Positions 37,131 to 45,793 of a stretch of DNA of 64,000 bases are shown here, piece after piece (the stretch's first letter is position 1; each line of letters opens with the position of its first letter). Origin of the DNA: Duganella sp. BJB480 (GTDB taxonomy: Bacteria; Pseudomonadota; Gammaproteobacteria; Burkholderiales; Burkholderiaceae_D); assembly GCA_003416985.1 (NCBI GenBank), contig QVIN01000004.1, positions 496,001 through 560,000 on the forward strand, read 5' to 3'. The notes beneath the pieces were generated by a model that was not told where the DNA came from, did not search any database, and saw only the letters and a program-made list of their open reading frames with translations. Made by a program: the position numbers and the translations under genes.

Positions 37131-39116
37131 ATGACTTCAGCCCCCTGGCGCTCGGCCGTGCTCATCGCCTGCTCGCTCGCAATCAGCGGGGCGCTAGCTG
37201 CGGAGCCCGCTCTCCTTCCGATCGAGGGTTTCTTCAAAAGACCCGTCATGACGGGCGCCACCATCTCCCCCGATGGCCATTACGTTGCGATGCGCACGCA
37301 GTCGCCAAATGGCCGCAGCATGCTGGTGATCCTCAATATTGAGACGCGCGAGCAGAAAGCTGTGGCCAACTATGCCAACGCCGATATCGAACACTTCTAT
37401 TGGTTGAGCGACAAGCGCCTGGCCTTTTCGGTGATCAACGTCGATCATGGTGGCGGCATCGGCGTACCGGGCCTGTATGCGGTTGACCGCGACGGCGGCA
37501 AGTTTTCCACGCTGGCGAAAACCGTAAAGCCGCCACGCTCCTTTGCCGATACCGATTCCTCCTACAACAACACCACGCTGACAGGCTCGGCGTTTCATGG
37601 TTTCGCCGCGCGCAAGCAGGAGGCCATGTTCGCGGTGGAGAGCTGGGAGGACCGGGTCGAGCTGGTGCGTCTCAACACCCGCAATGGCGCGCGCACCGCC
37701 ATGCGTGCGCCCCTCGAAACCTTCAATTGGCTGATCGACGCCGATGGCGAACCGCGCATCGCCGTAGCGAGGCGCAAAGACGAAAACGTTGTGTTTTACG
37801 AGGACGACGGCAACTGGCGCCAGATCGCCGCCTTTAGCCCGCTGAGCCCGGAAGCTTTCGAGCCGCTGCTGTTCGCCGATGGCATGCTGTACATACGCGC
37901 CTACAACGGCGCCAACGAATCGTCCGTCTATCGCTACGACCTGAAAAAAAATGCCATCATTCCCGGGCCGCTCATCACGGCGCCAGGTTTCGACGCGAAT
38001 GGTCACTTCCTGGTGGACGAAAAACGGATGCTGGGTTTTAGGCTCAATCTCGAAAGCGAAACCACGGTGTGGTTCGACAAAGAAATGAAGCAGCTGCAGG
38101 CCGACGTCGATGCGCTGCTGCCCGGCAGGGTCAACAATCTCTCGTACGGCGATCACAATACGACACCTTTCGTGGTCATCGATAGCTACTTGGATGTGCA
38201 CAGCCATATCTACCTGCTCTACAAACGGGAGACCAAGACGTTGTTGATGCTGGGCGCAGCCCATCCCGACCTTGACGTCACGCGCATGGCGACCTCGGAG
38301 ATGATCCGTTATCCAGCACGTGACGGCATGAAGATACCGGCCTATGTCACCGTTCCCGCCGCAGGACCGAAGAAGATGCTGCCGACCGTCGTGCTGATGG
38401 GGGAGACGCAGTGGACGCGCAATGGCTCCTGGGCCTGGAACGACGAAGTGCAGTTCCTGGCGTCGCGCGGCTATCTTGTGCTCCGGCCTGATCCGCGAGG
38501 CGTGGCCGGCTTTGGCCGCGCCCATAGTGCGGCTGGCGCCAAACAATGGGGGCGCGCCATCCAGGACGATATTGCCGATGCAGTCAAATGGTCGGTGCAG
38601 CAGGGTTATACCGATCCAGCGCGCGTCTGCATCGCGGGTCCGGGCTACGGTGGTTATGCCGCGATGATGGGACTGATCCGCGATCCGCAGGTATTCAAAT
38701 GCGGCATCAGTTGGTCCGGCATCACCGATATCGGCGCCATATTCAAGTACTATGGGGATAGTCTTGCCGTCGCACGCCCAACGACGGAGCTCCACGCCAT
38801 GGTTGGAGATCCAAAGCTGGACGCGGCACAGTTCAACGACGCTTCGCCGCTACAGAACGCAGCGCGCATACACCAGCCAGTGCTGCTCGCCTACGGCAAG
38901 GAAGACCAACGCGTGCCGTTCTCCGATGGCCTCAAGTTCTACGAAAAGCTCAGCGCCACCAATCCCCGCGTGGAATGGCTGACCTATGCGCCCAGCGTGA
39001 CCGATTGGAAAACCCAGGCCAACCGCATCGATCTGTGGAAGCACATCGAAGCTTTCCTGGGACGAAATATCGGCCCGTCCATGCCAGCTGAACAAGCAGC
39101 GGACGTGGCGCGATAG
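37131..39116 (+). CDS. S9-family (prolyl oligopeptidase) homologue lacking catalytic Ser and His
   Basis: 661 residues from ATG 37131, which yields a signal peptide (SAVLIACSLAISGALAA). N-terminal beta-propeller-like half followed by an alpha/beta hydrolase domain. The nucleophile elbow, GxSYGGY in active S9 enzymes, reads AGPGYGGYAAMM (Gly in place of Ser), and the histidine region, usually EGHGW, reads APSVTDW. The acid in LAYGKEDQRVP is kept. It should therefore be exported but inactive as a peptidase. The fold assignment is firm; the start is supported by the signal peptide although an open frame extends upstream. Confidence 0.87.
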   Translation: MTSAPWRSAVLIACSLAISGALAAEPALLPIEGFFKRPVMTGATISPDGHYVAMRTQSPNGRSMLVILNIETREQKAVANYANADIEHFYWLSDKRLAFSVINVDHGGGIGVPGLYAVDRDGGKFSTLAKTVKPPRSFADTDSSYNNTTLTGSAFHGFAARKQEAMFAVESWEDRVELVRLNTRNGARTAMRAPLETFNWLIDADGEPRIAVARRKDENVVFYEDDGNWRQIAAFSPLSPEAFEPLLFADGMLYIRAYNGANESSVYRYDLKKNAIIPGPLITAPGFDANGHFLVDEKRMLGFRLNLESETTVWFDKEMKQLQADVDALLPGRVNNLSYGDHNTTPFVVIDSYLDVHSHIYLLYKRETKTLLMLGAAHPDLDVTRMATSEMIRYPARDGMKIPAYVTVPAAGPKKMLPTVVLMGETQWTRNGSWAWNDEVQFLASRGYLVLRPDPRGVAGFGRAHSAAGAKQWGRAIQDDIADAVKWSVQQGYTDPARVCIAGPGYGGYAAMMGLIRDPQVFKCGISWSGITDIGAIFKYYGDSLAVARPTTELHAMVGDPKLDAAQFNDASPLQNAARIHQPVLLAYGKEDQRVPFSDGLKFYEKLSATNPRVEWLTYAPSVTDWKTQANRIDLWKHIEAFLGRNIGPSMPAEQAADVAR

Positions 39117-39197
39117 CAGTGGGTCACTCGGCCCAAGCGAAAGGATGCGGCTGCCGGTTTTGGATCAGACCGGGGACATAGTTACACCTTATAAGTT

Positions 39198-39212
39198 GTA
39201 AATTGAATTTAC
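39198..39212. promoter_or_regulatory. Perfect palindrome upstream of hipB, probable operator
   Basis: GTAAATTGAATTTAC is a perfect 7-1-7 inverted repeat, 36 bases before the hipB start, within an AT-rich stretch that may hold the promoter (TTATAAG.. just before). HipB-type antitoxins bind such palindromes to repress their own operon. Confidence 0.55.
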
Positions 39213-39248
39213 AGCTCCTACCCAGTAAGGGATGAATGGAGCTTGGTC

Positions 39249-39611
39249 ATGGATTACCCCATCCGAACTTTGCAGCAGATACGGCCACTACTTGTCGGCT
39301 TCCGTAAGCATGCCGGCATGTCACTGGCGCAGGTGGCCGCATTGCTTGGAGTGACTCAACAGAGCTACGCAAAGATCGAGGCGAACCCAGCCGCCACGAG
39401 CGTCGAGCGGCTGTTCACGATTCTGCGCCTGCTCGGCGGGGAGATCGTGTTGGCTCAAAACGGTGAGCCCGGTGAAACGGCGATCTTGGATGCTTTGCCG
39501 GATCGTGCGCCGGCAGGTAGCCGGCCTGTACCAGCAACCAAGTCCAAGAAGGTGAGTGTGGCCGCGCCATCCAAAGTGCTCCCGCCAACCAAGAAGATGG
39601 AGCCTTGGTAG
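39249..39611 (+). CDS. HipB-like XRE-family antitoxin/regulator
   Basis: 120 residues from ATG 39249 (GGAG at 39238). Helix-turn-helix of the Cro/CI type: LLVGFRKHAGMSLAQVAALLGVTQQSYAKIEANPAATSVERLFTILRLLGGEIVL (residues 13-66), as in HipB, followed by a Pro/Lys-rich tail. The next gene, two bases away, encodes the start of HipA, which is broken. This protein could still repress the operator at 39198. Confidence 0.85.
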   Translation: MDYPIRTLQQIRPLLVGFRKHAGMSLAQVAALLGVTQQSYAKIEANPAATSVERLFTILRLLGGEIVLAQNGEPGETAILDALPDRAPAGSRPVPATKSKKVSVAAPSKVLPPTKKMEPW

Positions 39612-39612
39612 C

Positions 39613-40032
39613 ATGGGACGGCGCGCGCATGTCCAGCGGCTGAATATCTGGCTCAACGGCACTCCTTTCGGCTACTGGGATGCCACGGCCGCAAGCAATA
39701 CGTTGACCTATTTTGACGAGTGGCGTGGCGATGAGCGGGGACGTCCGCTGTCGCTTTCATTGCCTTTCCAGCCGGGGAATGCGCCGCATCGCGGCCCGGT
39801 GGTGGAAAACTATTTCGACAATCTGCTGCCCGACAGCGACAGGATACGTCGGCGAATTGCGAAGCGTTTCAGAACGGAGGGGACTGAGCCTTATCGGCTG
39901 CTTGCGGCGATCGGCCGCGACTGTGCTGGGGCCATTCAGTTATTGCCGACGGACGAAGCGCCTATCCAAAGGATTTGGCGGAGGCCATTATGCAGGAGTA
40001 GTGCGGCAACGAGATCGTCTTACCGACGGTAG
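39613..40032 (+). pseudogene. hipA remnant with internal deletion
   Basis: Codes for the HipA N-terminal domain (LNIWLNGTPFGYWDATAASNTLTYFDEW..., VVENYFDNLLPDSDRIRRRIAKRF, IGRDCAGAIQLLP) and then diverges from the family after about residue 110 of about 440. In another frame directly after the break the sequence reads YPKDLAEAIMQE and a stop, like a HipA C-terminus. The kinase core is missing, consistent with a deletion joining the two ends out of frame. The toxin kinase is therefore not made. Confidence 0.75.
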
Positions 40033-40051
40033 CGGCCTGCATTGAAAAACA

Positions 40052-40081
40052 AAAAGCCCAGCCGGTGAGGGCTGGGCTTTT
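40052..40081 (-). terminator. Original terminator of the tRNA-Thr gene, left of the attachment site
   Basis: AAAAGCCCAGCC/GGCTGGGCTTTT with a 6-base loop, followed on the minus strand by TTTTTGTTTTT. It lies 12 bases beyond the displaced tRNA 3' end (40094). Before integration it would have followed tRNA-Thr directly; now it is separated from the functional tRNA by about 13.9 kb and the element supplies its own terminator at 53934. Confidence 0.7.
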
Positions 40082-40093
40082 GCAGGATATTGC

Positions 40094-40139
40094 TGGTGCC
40101 GACTGCCGGTTTCGAACTGGCCACCTGATGATTACAAAT
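40094..40139. repeat. Left (distal) attachment site, 46-bp direct repeat
   Basis: Identical at all 46 positions to 53968-54013: it begins TGGTGCCGACTGCCGG and ends GATTACAAAT. It corresponds on the minus strand to the tRNA-Thr 3' part from the anticodon loop to CCA. The next base differs (T here, C at 54014). This copy is only part of a tRNA gene and is the displaced original 3' end. Confidence 0.93.
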
Positions 40140-40257
40140 TAGCAAAGAATACCATATGTCTTTGATTATTAAGGGAATTATACCGTAATCCTGAGCAAGG
40201 GAAAGTACTTTAGTATCAGTAACTTAGCGAAATTTATCGAAACCTTCAGAATCCTGT

Positions 40258-40282
40258 CAATGTACCTGTACTGTACACATTG
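40258..40282. promoter_or_regulatory. Inverted repeat upstream of the two-gene cargo operon
   Basis: CAATGT (40258-40263) and ACATTG (40277-40282) flank two GTAC tetramers. The site is 110 bases before the start at 40393, in a 253-base stretch with no gene between the attachment site and the operon. It could be an operator or a promoter element; the binding factor is unknown. Confidence 0.35.
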
Positions 40283-40392
40283 GTTGAGTGAGCGACGGCG
40301 GTCCCACAATCGGTCTCCAAAGGCGTATCATCAGCAAGATTGATTACAGTTGCACTAACATTGTTACACGATAACGCAAGGATTTGATCTTC

Positions 40393-41529
40393 ATGGAAAT
40401 TACGCTTCTAGGCGAGCCGCAACAAGACATCCGTACAGCAACCCCGGTAATTTACGCGCAGATGCCAATACGTGACTACTTGGAACTCGTCGGCCGAGAC
40501 TTCGATAAGTTTTCGATCCAGCGCCGACGCGAAAAGCACCCGGCATACAACCGCATGAAGGATGATATTCGAGCTGGAGCGCTATTGCCGACAATCACCT
40601 TATCGGCTGCGCTCGAAGCGGCACAGGACTTAAAACGCCTGTGCCAAGAGCGAGATTTTCCGAATCTTGTGCAACGCTTGACGGTTGTCGGCGGCGTAAA
40701 CATTCTCGATGGCCTTCAACGGACGTACATCCTTGCGGATCTCCAAGAGGAGGGGCATGTTTTTGCCGTTGAGCAGACTGTGCACCTTGAAATTCGTATC
40801 GAGGAGAACCTCGACAACCTGATCTATCGAATTATTGTCTTAAATGCTGGTCAAAAACCGATGTCCATGAGGCATCAGATAGAAGTACTTTTCTCTGCCT
40901 TCCGTTCCACTTTGGAGCGGACTATCGACAGGCTCGAACTCATTTCTGAAAATGAAGAAGGCCGGCGTACTCGTGCACGAAGATACGCATTAGATAAGGT
41001 AGCAACTGCTTACCACACGTATCTTTTGAAATCACCAGAAGTGGAAAAGCAAAATATCGTTGCTCAAAAGATTTCTGAAGAATCGGTTCTCTCGCAAGAT
41101 GAAACCAAGCTTGGGGAGGATTTCGCCATGTTCCAGCACTATCTAGGACAATATGCAGCGCTCGACGACGAAATATGCCGTGTATATGACGGAAGTATAG
41201 CTGCTGCTCCAACTGGAGCTGCATGGTTCGGAAACGAAAACGTCATGAATGCTTTCTTCTCGTCGGTATCTGACTTTGGTTCAAGTCCAGCTCGTAAGGA
41301 TCGAATAGATCGAGCGCTCGCGGTATTGCTTCAGAAGCTCCAAACTGCTCAGGTTGGAACGGACCCACTGGGCCTAGTTGTACTTCAACGAATAATTGAG
41401 GGACTGCCGGTTCGCAAAGTGAACGTAGGTTTCGGTACTCGAAAACTTCTAAATACCGCCTTCAAAGAATATTTCCGCGATGAAGGTGATAGCGATATTG
41501 CAGAAATCTGGCAACGCGAAGCAGAATGA
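40393..41529 (+). CDS. DGQHR-like (DndB/ParB-type) protein of a two-gene cargo unit
   Basis: 378 residues from ATG 40393. Residues 104-112 read ILDGLQRTY, resembling the DGQQR/DGQHR signature of DndB, DUF262 and ParB-like nucleases or regulators; a second conserved-looking segment VLNAGQKPMSMRHQIEVLF (about 150-168) resembles the partner motif of such proteins. The C-terminal half is helical. It overlaps the next gene by four bases. I infer a DNA-modification-related or sensor role in defence; the family is not one I can name with certainty. Confidence 0.6.
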   Translation: MEITLLGEPQQDIRTATPVIYAQMPIRDYLELVGRDFDKFSIQRRREKHPAYNRMKDDIRAGALLPTITLSAALEAAQDLKRLCQERDFPNLVQRLTVVGGVNILDGLQRTYILADLQEEGHVFAVEQTVHLEIRIEENLDNLIYRIIVLNAGQKPMSMRHQIEVLFSAFRSTLERTIDRLELISENEEGRRTRARRYALDKVATAYHTYLLKSPEVEKQNIVAQKISEESVLSQDETKLGEDFAMFQHYLGQYAALDDEICRVYDGSIAAAPTGAAWFGNENVMNAFFSSVSDFGSSPARKDRIDRALAVLLQKLQTAQVGTDPLGLVVLQRIIEGLPVRKVNVGFGTRKLLNTAFKEYFRDEGDSDIAEIWQREAE

Positions 41530-42611
41530 ATTTCGCCGAATTTTCGCAGCTGCTGGAGGACGACTTTGATTTTGGCTTTGATCCTAGTCTAACTATAAGT
41601 GACTTTCAGGGGAAATGCGCCGTTAATGATCTTGTTGCGCTAAGGCTCACGTCCGTATCACCAAAATATGCGCCTGGGGATGTTGTTCCAATTTCCGATG
41701 GAATTCGTGTGTTCGCCGATCTTGTGAATTGTGAAGGCCAGGAATTTGGATATGGAATGGCAAGTGCGCAATTTGTTGCCTCGTACCTGGAAGAGGCGTC
41801 TGCACAAGTAATGCAGGTCGATGGCGACGCTAAGCGGGACCAAGTTTTCAGTCATAGCTACTTAGTGGTCAATATTGCAGATTTTGCAGATTATTTGACC
41901 CGTTATCGAGAAGGAAGCGCGATTTGGGGATCTTTTGTTCATTCGGACGAACAACCTAATCGGATCGTTGCGCATCTTTCTAATTCTGCGCTGATTATTG
42001 CTAAACCGAACTTAAGCTTATCTAATTCGATCGTCAAAGACACGGCCTTTAGAGCGGTTGTTTATGCTTCGCCCTTGGAACGATTTCTTAAACTTTACCA
42101 TCTCTTAGAAATTGATTTTGATGTTCAGATCGTTTCGGCTATCAATGCCCTGGGTACTGATTTGAAAGGTATTGGAAAGCTCCTGAAGAGCTTTGGTAAC
42201 GATAAGGAATTCGAACGGCTCCTAAAGATAGTTCGTAAGGCTTCGCCAGTGAATAGCGGTTTCTTTGAGGATATACTGCGCGCTGCGTTCTCTAAATTTC
42301 AATACCATCCCCAATTAGCGGAAATGCTAATTGAGTACACCAAGGAATCGAATCCTTATAAACTGGAATCGGCAAGATTTCTTACCGCTGTTGCAGCGGG
42401 TTACGATGCGGCTACATGGTCTGGGAATGGCATGGGAACTTCTTATGATAATCTTAGCAAATTTGTTGCGTACATTATTTACCGTTTCAGATGTTCAATA
42501 GCCCATGTGAAAATTGGCGAATACCTGCTTACAACGGATGATGAAACTTTTATCTACGAGGTTGCTGAGCCTATGATAGTAACGATTCTTTCGGAAGTAT
42601 ATAAGCGCTAG
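41526..42611 (+). CDS. Unrecognised protein with C-terminal HEPN-like RX4H motif
   Basis: 361 residues. No domain recognised in the first 200; it starts with an acidic stretch (LLEDDFDFGFDPSLTISDF). Residues 184-235 are helical (LERFLKLYHLLEIDFDVQIV, LKGIGKLLKSFGNDKEFERLL). Near residues 320-327 YRFRCSIAHVKIGEY contains RCSIAH, the RX4H pattern of HEPN ribonucleases. It starts inside the preceding gene (ATGA overlap), so the two are translated together. I infer a HEPN RNase effector paired with the DGQHR-like sensor. AT-rich compared with chromosomal neighbours. Confidence 0.6.
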   Translation: MNFAEFSQLLEDDFDFGFDPSLTISDFQGKCAVNDLVALRLTSVSPKYAPGDVVPISDGIRVFADLVNCEGQEFGYGMASAQFVASYLEEASAQVMQVDGDAKRDQVFSHSYLVVNIADFADYLTRYREGSAIWGSFVHSDEQPNRIVAHLSNSALIIAKPNLSLSNSIVKDTAFRAVVYASPLERFLKLYHLLEIDFDVQIVSAINALGTDLKGIGKLLKSFGNDKEFERLLKIVRKASPVNSGFFEDILRAAFSKFQYHPQLAEMLIEYTKESNPYKLESARFLTAVAAGYDAATWSGNGMGTSYDNLSKFVAYIIYRFRCSIAHVKIGEYLLTTDDETFIYEVAEPMIVTILSEVYKR

Positions 42612-42662
42612 TGGGTACTATGCACTTGTGTTGACACACCGTTTTGGGAATAGCAATCTAGG

Positions 42663-43997
42663 CTATAGGGGAGGGCGTTGTCTCCAGGCGGGTTCATGCT
42701 CGATGAGGCCGTCAGCGGTTCCTCCTAGGAGCCTCGATGTGCCGGGCAAAAATGGGCCATCCATTCGGCTGTACGGCTCAACGGTCTCGTCAATAATCCA
42801 GTTTGCGATCTCGGATACGCGTGGCATAAAGTAGTGCAGATCTACTTCAATTAGATTGGAATGTGCGAGAAAGCCAGTTGTAGCGTCCATATTTCGCTTT
42901 CTGCGAAGATCTGCAGTCCGGTTGTCTCGCTCCACATCCATACCGATGTGGGCAATCGAGAACGGAGCGTTCGCTACTTGTCGATCAATGTCTGCAAGTT
43001 TAGATAAAATGTAACGGGCTCTGGCCTCGATTGATGACTCGGCTAAACATCGCCAGAAGATCACTGAGCCATAATCGATTTTATCGATGAATCGAGTGTC
43101 TTCCAAGCGAGGAGTCCCTCCGCAAATTAGATGAAATTGTTCTTGAGGCTTGTTGCCCCCAGCTAGCAAACGGGCAAGCTTGGAGCCAAGAAGGAGCGAG
43201 CTATCCTTTGTATCGGCATGGACCGATTCTAAGTCGGCGGTTCGAATAACACCCTCGCCAAATTCGTCTGTCCAAGAATGTACACCATGAAGAATAATTT
43301 GAGATTCGTCAATTGTTCTTAGGTGATTTAAAATGTAATCATCTGGAACACCAGCGAGTTCCACTAAAAAAGTAATATCAGCTATAAGACTAATCTGTTG
43401 AAAGTGAATAAATTCGTTAGCGTGATTTAGGATCGACAGTGCCCGTCGATTCTCGTTTTTTTCATAGGTGCTAGGGCGAAGTCGTTTGCACTCAACGTGA
43501 ATATCAAGTGGATCGTCATCAAGGTCCAGGCCGATACGAAAATCGGCAGACCGTGCGGAGCCTTCTGAATTGAACTCCACCCGAAGCCCTGGCTCCTTGG
43601 CGTAACGTAAAGCTGTAATTAGTTCAAATATTCCACTGTCCGGATGCTCCTCCGTTGGGCTCAGCATTCGCTTGGCACGCTCACTCGCACCTGGCATGCG
43701 GCGGAGCACATCGATTTGCGCTCCTATCACCATCAAAAACGGTAAAGTTTCTGATGCGAGTTGTACGTCATAGGTCCGACGATCATGGAGCGCGGAAACG
43801 GCCTGTACCAGAATAATTGCCATCCGGTCGTCAAACCCATCGAACGCCCATCGCGTGCTCCAGCGACCGCTGCTAAAATCCGTTTCTGCTCGGTAGAAAG
43901 CGCGCGCACGCTCAATGCGGCCGGTTAGCTCCGAAGGGTCCTCGGATACTTCGAATAGCCATTGCAGGGCGGCGGCAATATTTAATTCCTCGCTCAT
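42663..43997 (-). CDS. Predicted PD-(D/E)xK nuclease-like protein, fourth gene of cargo operon
   Basis: 444 residues, not a family I recognise. Residues 121-175 have the order of a restriction-endonuclease-like core: a helix with Glu-125 (SGIFELITALRYAK), a strand with Asp-152 (SADFRIGLDL) and Glu-169-Cys-Lys-171 (IHVECKRLRP), fitting D...(D/E)xK. The N-terminal 120 residues are helical; the C-terminal part is alpha/beta. Its ATG directly follows the stop of the gene upstream (43998). It converges on the two-gene unit (42611), leaving 51 bases. Effector nuclease is an inference. Confidence 0.6.
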   Translation of the reverse strand: MSEELNIAAALQWLFEVSEDPSELTGRIERARAFYRAETDFSSGRWSTRWAFDGFDDRMAIILVQAVSALHDRRTYDVQLASETLPFLMVIGAQIDVLRRMPGASERAKRMLSPTEEHPDSGIFELITALRYAKEPGLRVEFNSEGSARSADFRIGLDLDDDPLDIHVECKRLRPSTYEKNENRRALSILNHANEFIHFQQISLIADITFLVELAGVPDDYILNHLRTIDESQIILHGVHSWTDEFGEGVIRTADLESVHADTKDSSLLLGSKLARLLAGGNKPQEQFHLICGGTPRLEDTRFIDKIDYGSVIFWRCLAESSIEARARYILSKLADIDRQVANAPFSIAHIGMDVERDNRTADLRRKRNMDATTGFLAHSNLIEVDLHYFMPRVSEIANWIIDETVEPYSRMDGPFLPGTSRLLGGTADGLIEHEPAWRQRPPL

Positions 43998-44693
43998 CTA
44001 GCCCCGATCCGCGATTTGCTCTGCGATGTGAGCATCAAATTCAGATAATGCCGCTTCATAGAGCCAGTCATTGACTACCATACTTCCGCGATTAGTAACT
44101 TCAAGAGGAGATATGCCGAATTCGTTCTGGAGCTCAAGGTTGACACGATCCAAACGGCCTCCACTAAGGCGTTTTTTGAAATCACGGATCGCGTCCTGCG
44201 AAGACTCAACCAATATACGTCCTGTGGAGGACTCCGTCAGTGGAACATCGACGAACAAAGCAGACCGGATGCGTAATTTTCCTAGTTCACGCCTGGATTT
44301 TAGGTATTCTAGAAATTTACCTACATCTAGGGGAACCTCCTGAGCAAAGAAGTCTCCATTCAATGCTTTAGAGAGTGCCAGTACGAGGTCTTTTAACGAT
44401 CTCGGAGGGCGGTCAATTCGCAAAAGCTTTAAACCACGTAGTTCAACAATACTAAATATTGTCGTTAAGTATCGGGTAAATGTACTCGTGACTTCTTTCC
44501 CAAACGGATCGATTTGAACTTCGCTTTGTGTAGACTCCTGAATAAACTTAGCTCTTATCTCACGTTTGGATACCTCAAGCAACTCGAAACCGGAGAGATT
44601 GATTTTAGGGCTGTAGCTGCACTCCTGCAATTGCATCGGAATGTTTTTCATTGACGCATCAGTCTTGATTTCAACCCACTTGATTCGTGTCAC
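43998..44693 (-). CDS. Unrecognised third protein of the four-gene cargo operon
   Basis: 231 residues, alpha/beta, basic in the middle (KFLEYLKSRRELGKLRIRSALFVDVPL). No signal peptide, membrane segment or enzyme motif seen. Start overlaps the stop of the upstream gene by four bases; its stop abuts the next ATG. The tight coupling suggests it forms a complex with its neighbours. Function unknown. Confidence 0.6.
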   Translation of the reverse strand: MTRIKWVEIKTDASMKNIPMQLQECSYSPKINLSGFELLEVSKREIRAKFIQESTQSEVQIDPFGKEVTSTFTRYLTTIFSIVELRGLKLLRIDRPPRSLKDLVLALSKALNGDFFAQEVPLDVGKFLEYLKSRRELGKLRIRSALFVDVPLTESSTGRILVESSQDAIRDFKKRLSGGRLDRVNLELQNEFGISPLEVTNRGSMVVNDWLYEAALSEFDAHIAEQIADRG

Positions 44694-45793
44694 GATATTC
44701 CCTCGCTATTCCTAAGCTTCTGAATGGCCGTGCGCGCAGAAGTTTCAATAAGTTTTCCGATTTCTCGATCTCTAGTAGAACCAAATTGCTTGCGGTGGTC
44801 GCTGAACTTTCCTTCTTCCTGATATTCTAGGTAGCCCTTGACTAGGTAAGAAAACTTAGTGCAAGTTTCAGGCTCGGAAAATTGAGCTTCAAATTCAACA
44901 AGGTCTGCGTCGAAGCTGGCTTCACGGGCTTTCCAAACGATCTTGGAGACGTAAAAACCTTTCGCTAAAAGGTCTTTCATTTCAGTTGATTCAAGAACTT
45001 GGCCACCCTTGAGGCTCGCACGAGAAATATGTATACCTAGATCGGTTTCCGGTTCTATCTCAGAATCCTCGTTATCGCTTTCGGCGTCATCCGAGCTCCG
45101 TATATCTTTTGTCGGGTTGAATAAGAAAACATCAGTTACGTCATTACGCTTATATCCAGGAACATCATCGATTAAATGGCGGAAAAATTGAGTGCGAGCT
45201 TTGCTGTCAGGGAAAGATTGCAAGTCGATTCGCTCGATCTTTACCTCCCCCGCAGCCTTGGCTTCGATATTTGAAATTAGCTCATTGCAAATTTCATCCA
45301 CCTTCTCATTCTGTGGGCCGCGAACGATGATTACATCGCCTTCTCGTTCCAATGTAACGATGGCTTCTTTAACCTCAACCTGTCGAAATTCGCTTTTGTT
45401 AAAATGCAGTTTGCGATAACGTACAAGGAGCTGTAGTGAACCGTCCGCCTGGACCGTCACGCTTGCGACATCGCTTGCTTCCTTCAGCTTCGCCACCACC
45501 TCATGTGCTGCTGTCTCAATGTCCTCAGCGTTGGCCGATGACGCCAGACGTAATGAACTGAGGCGTTCCCTTCGCTGAACGGTATCGAACAAGCATGCCA
45601 GACTTTCGAAGTCCTGGTAATCATGCATCAACCGTGCAAAATGCATTGCTAGAATATGCCTAGGTGTTGATCTAGATATAATTATTCCATGCTTGAGAAA
45701 AAGTTCACGTAAATCCTGCGCAGTAACAGATTTTTGATTAATGGCATCGAACAAGGCTTTGTCCGTCGCGCTGTAAATGCTGCCTAGCGTCAT
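44690..45793 (-). CDS. Unrecognised second protein of the four-gene cargo operon
   Basis: 367 residues. N-terminal helical region (SATDKALFDAINQKSVTAQDLRELFLKHGIIISRSTPRH..., possibly DNA- or protein-binding), beta-rich middle (residues 110-190), a very acidic linker (DDAESDNEDSEIEPETD, about 237-253) and a C-terminal alpha/beta domain ending in a helix (IGKLIETSARTAIQKL). Overlaps both neighbours in the operon by four bases. I do not recognise the family; a sensor or scaffold role is a guess from position. Confidence 0.6.
   Translation of the reverse strand: MTLGSIYSATDKALFDAINQKSVTAQDLRELFLKHGIIISRSTPRHILAMHFARLMHDYQDFESLACLFDTVQRRERLSSLRLASSANAEDIETAAHEVVAKLKEASDVASVTVQADGSLQLLVRYRKLHFNKSEFRQVEVKEAIVTLEREGDVIIVRGPQNEKVDEICNELISNIEAKAAGEVKIERIDLQSFPDSKARTQFFRHLIDDVPGYKRNDVTDVFLFNPTKDIRSSDDAESDNEDSEIEPETDLGIHISRASLKGGQVLESTEMKDLLAKGFYVSKIVWKAREASFDADLVEFEAQFSEPETCTKFSYLVKGYLEYQEEGKFSDHRKQFGSTRDREIGKLIETSARTAIQKLRNSEGIS

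Noticed and set aside
40094..40139. Second functional tRNA-Thr gene
   Set aside because: Only the 3' part is present; the D-arm and 5' acceptor strand are missing.
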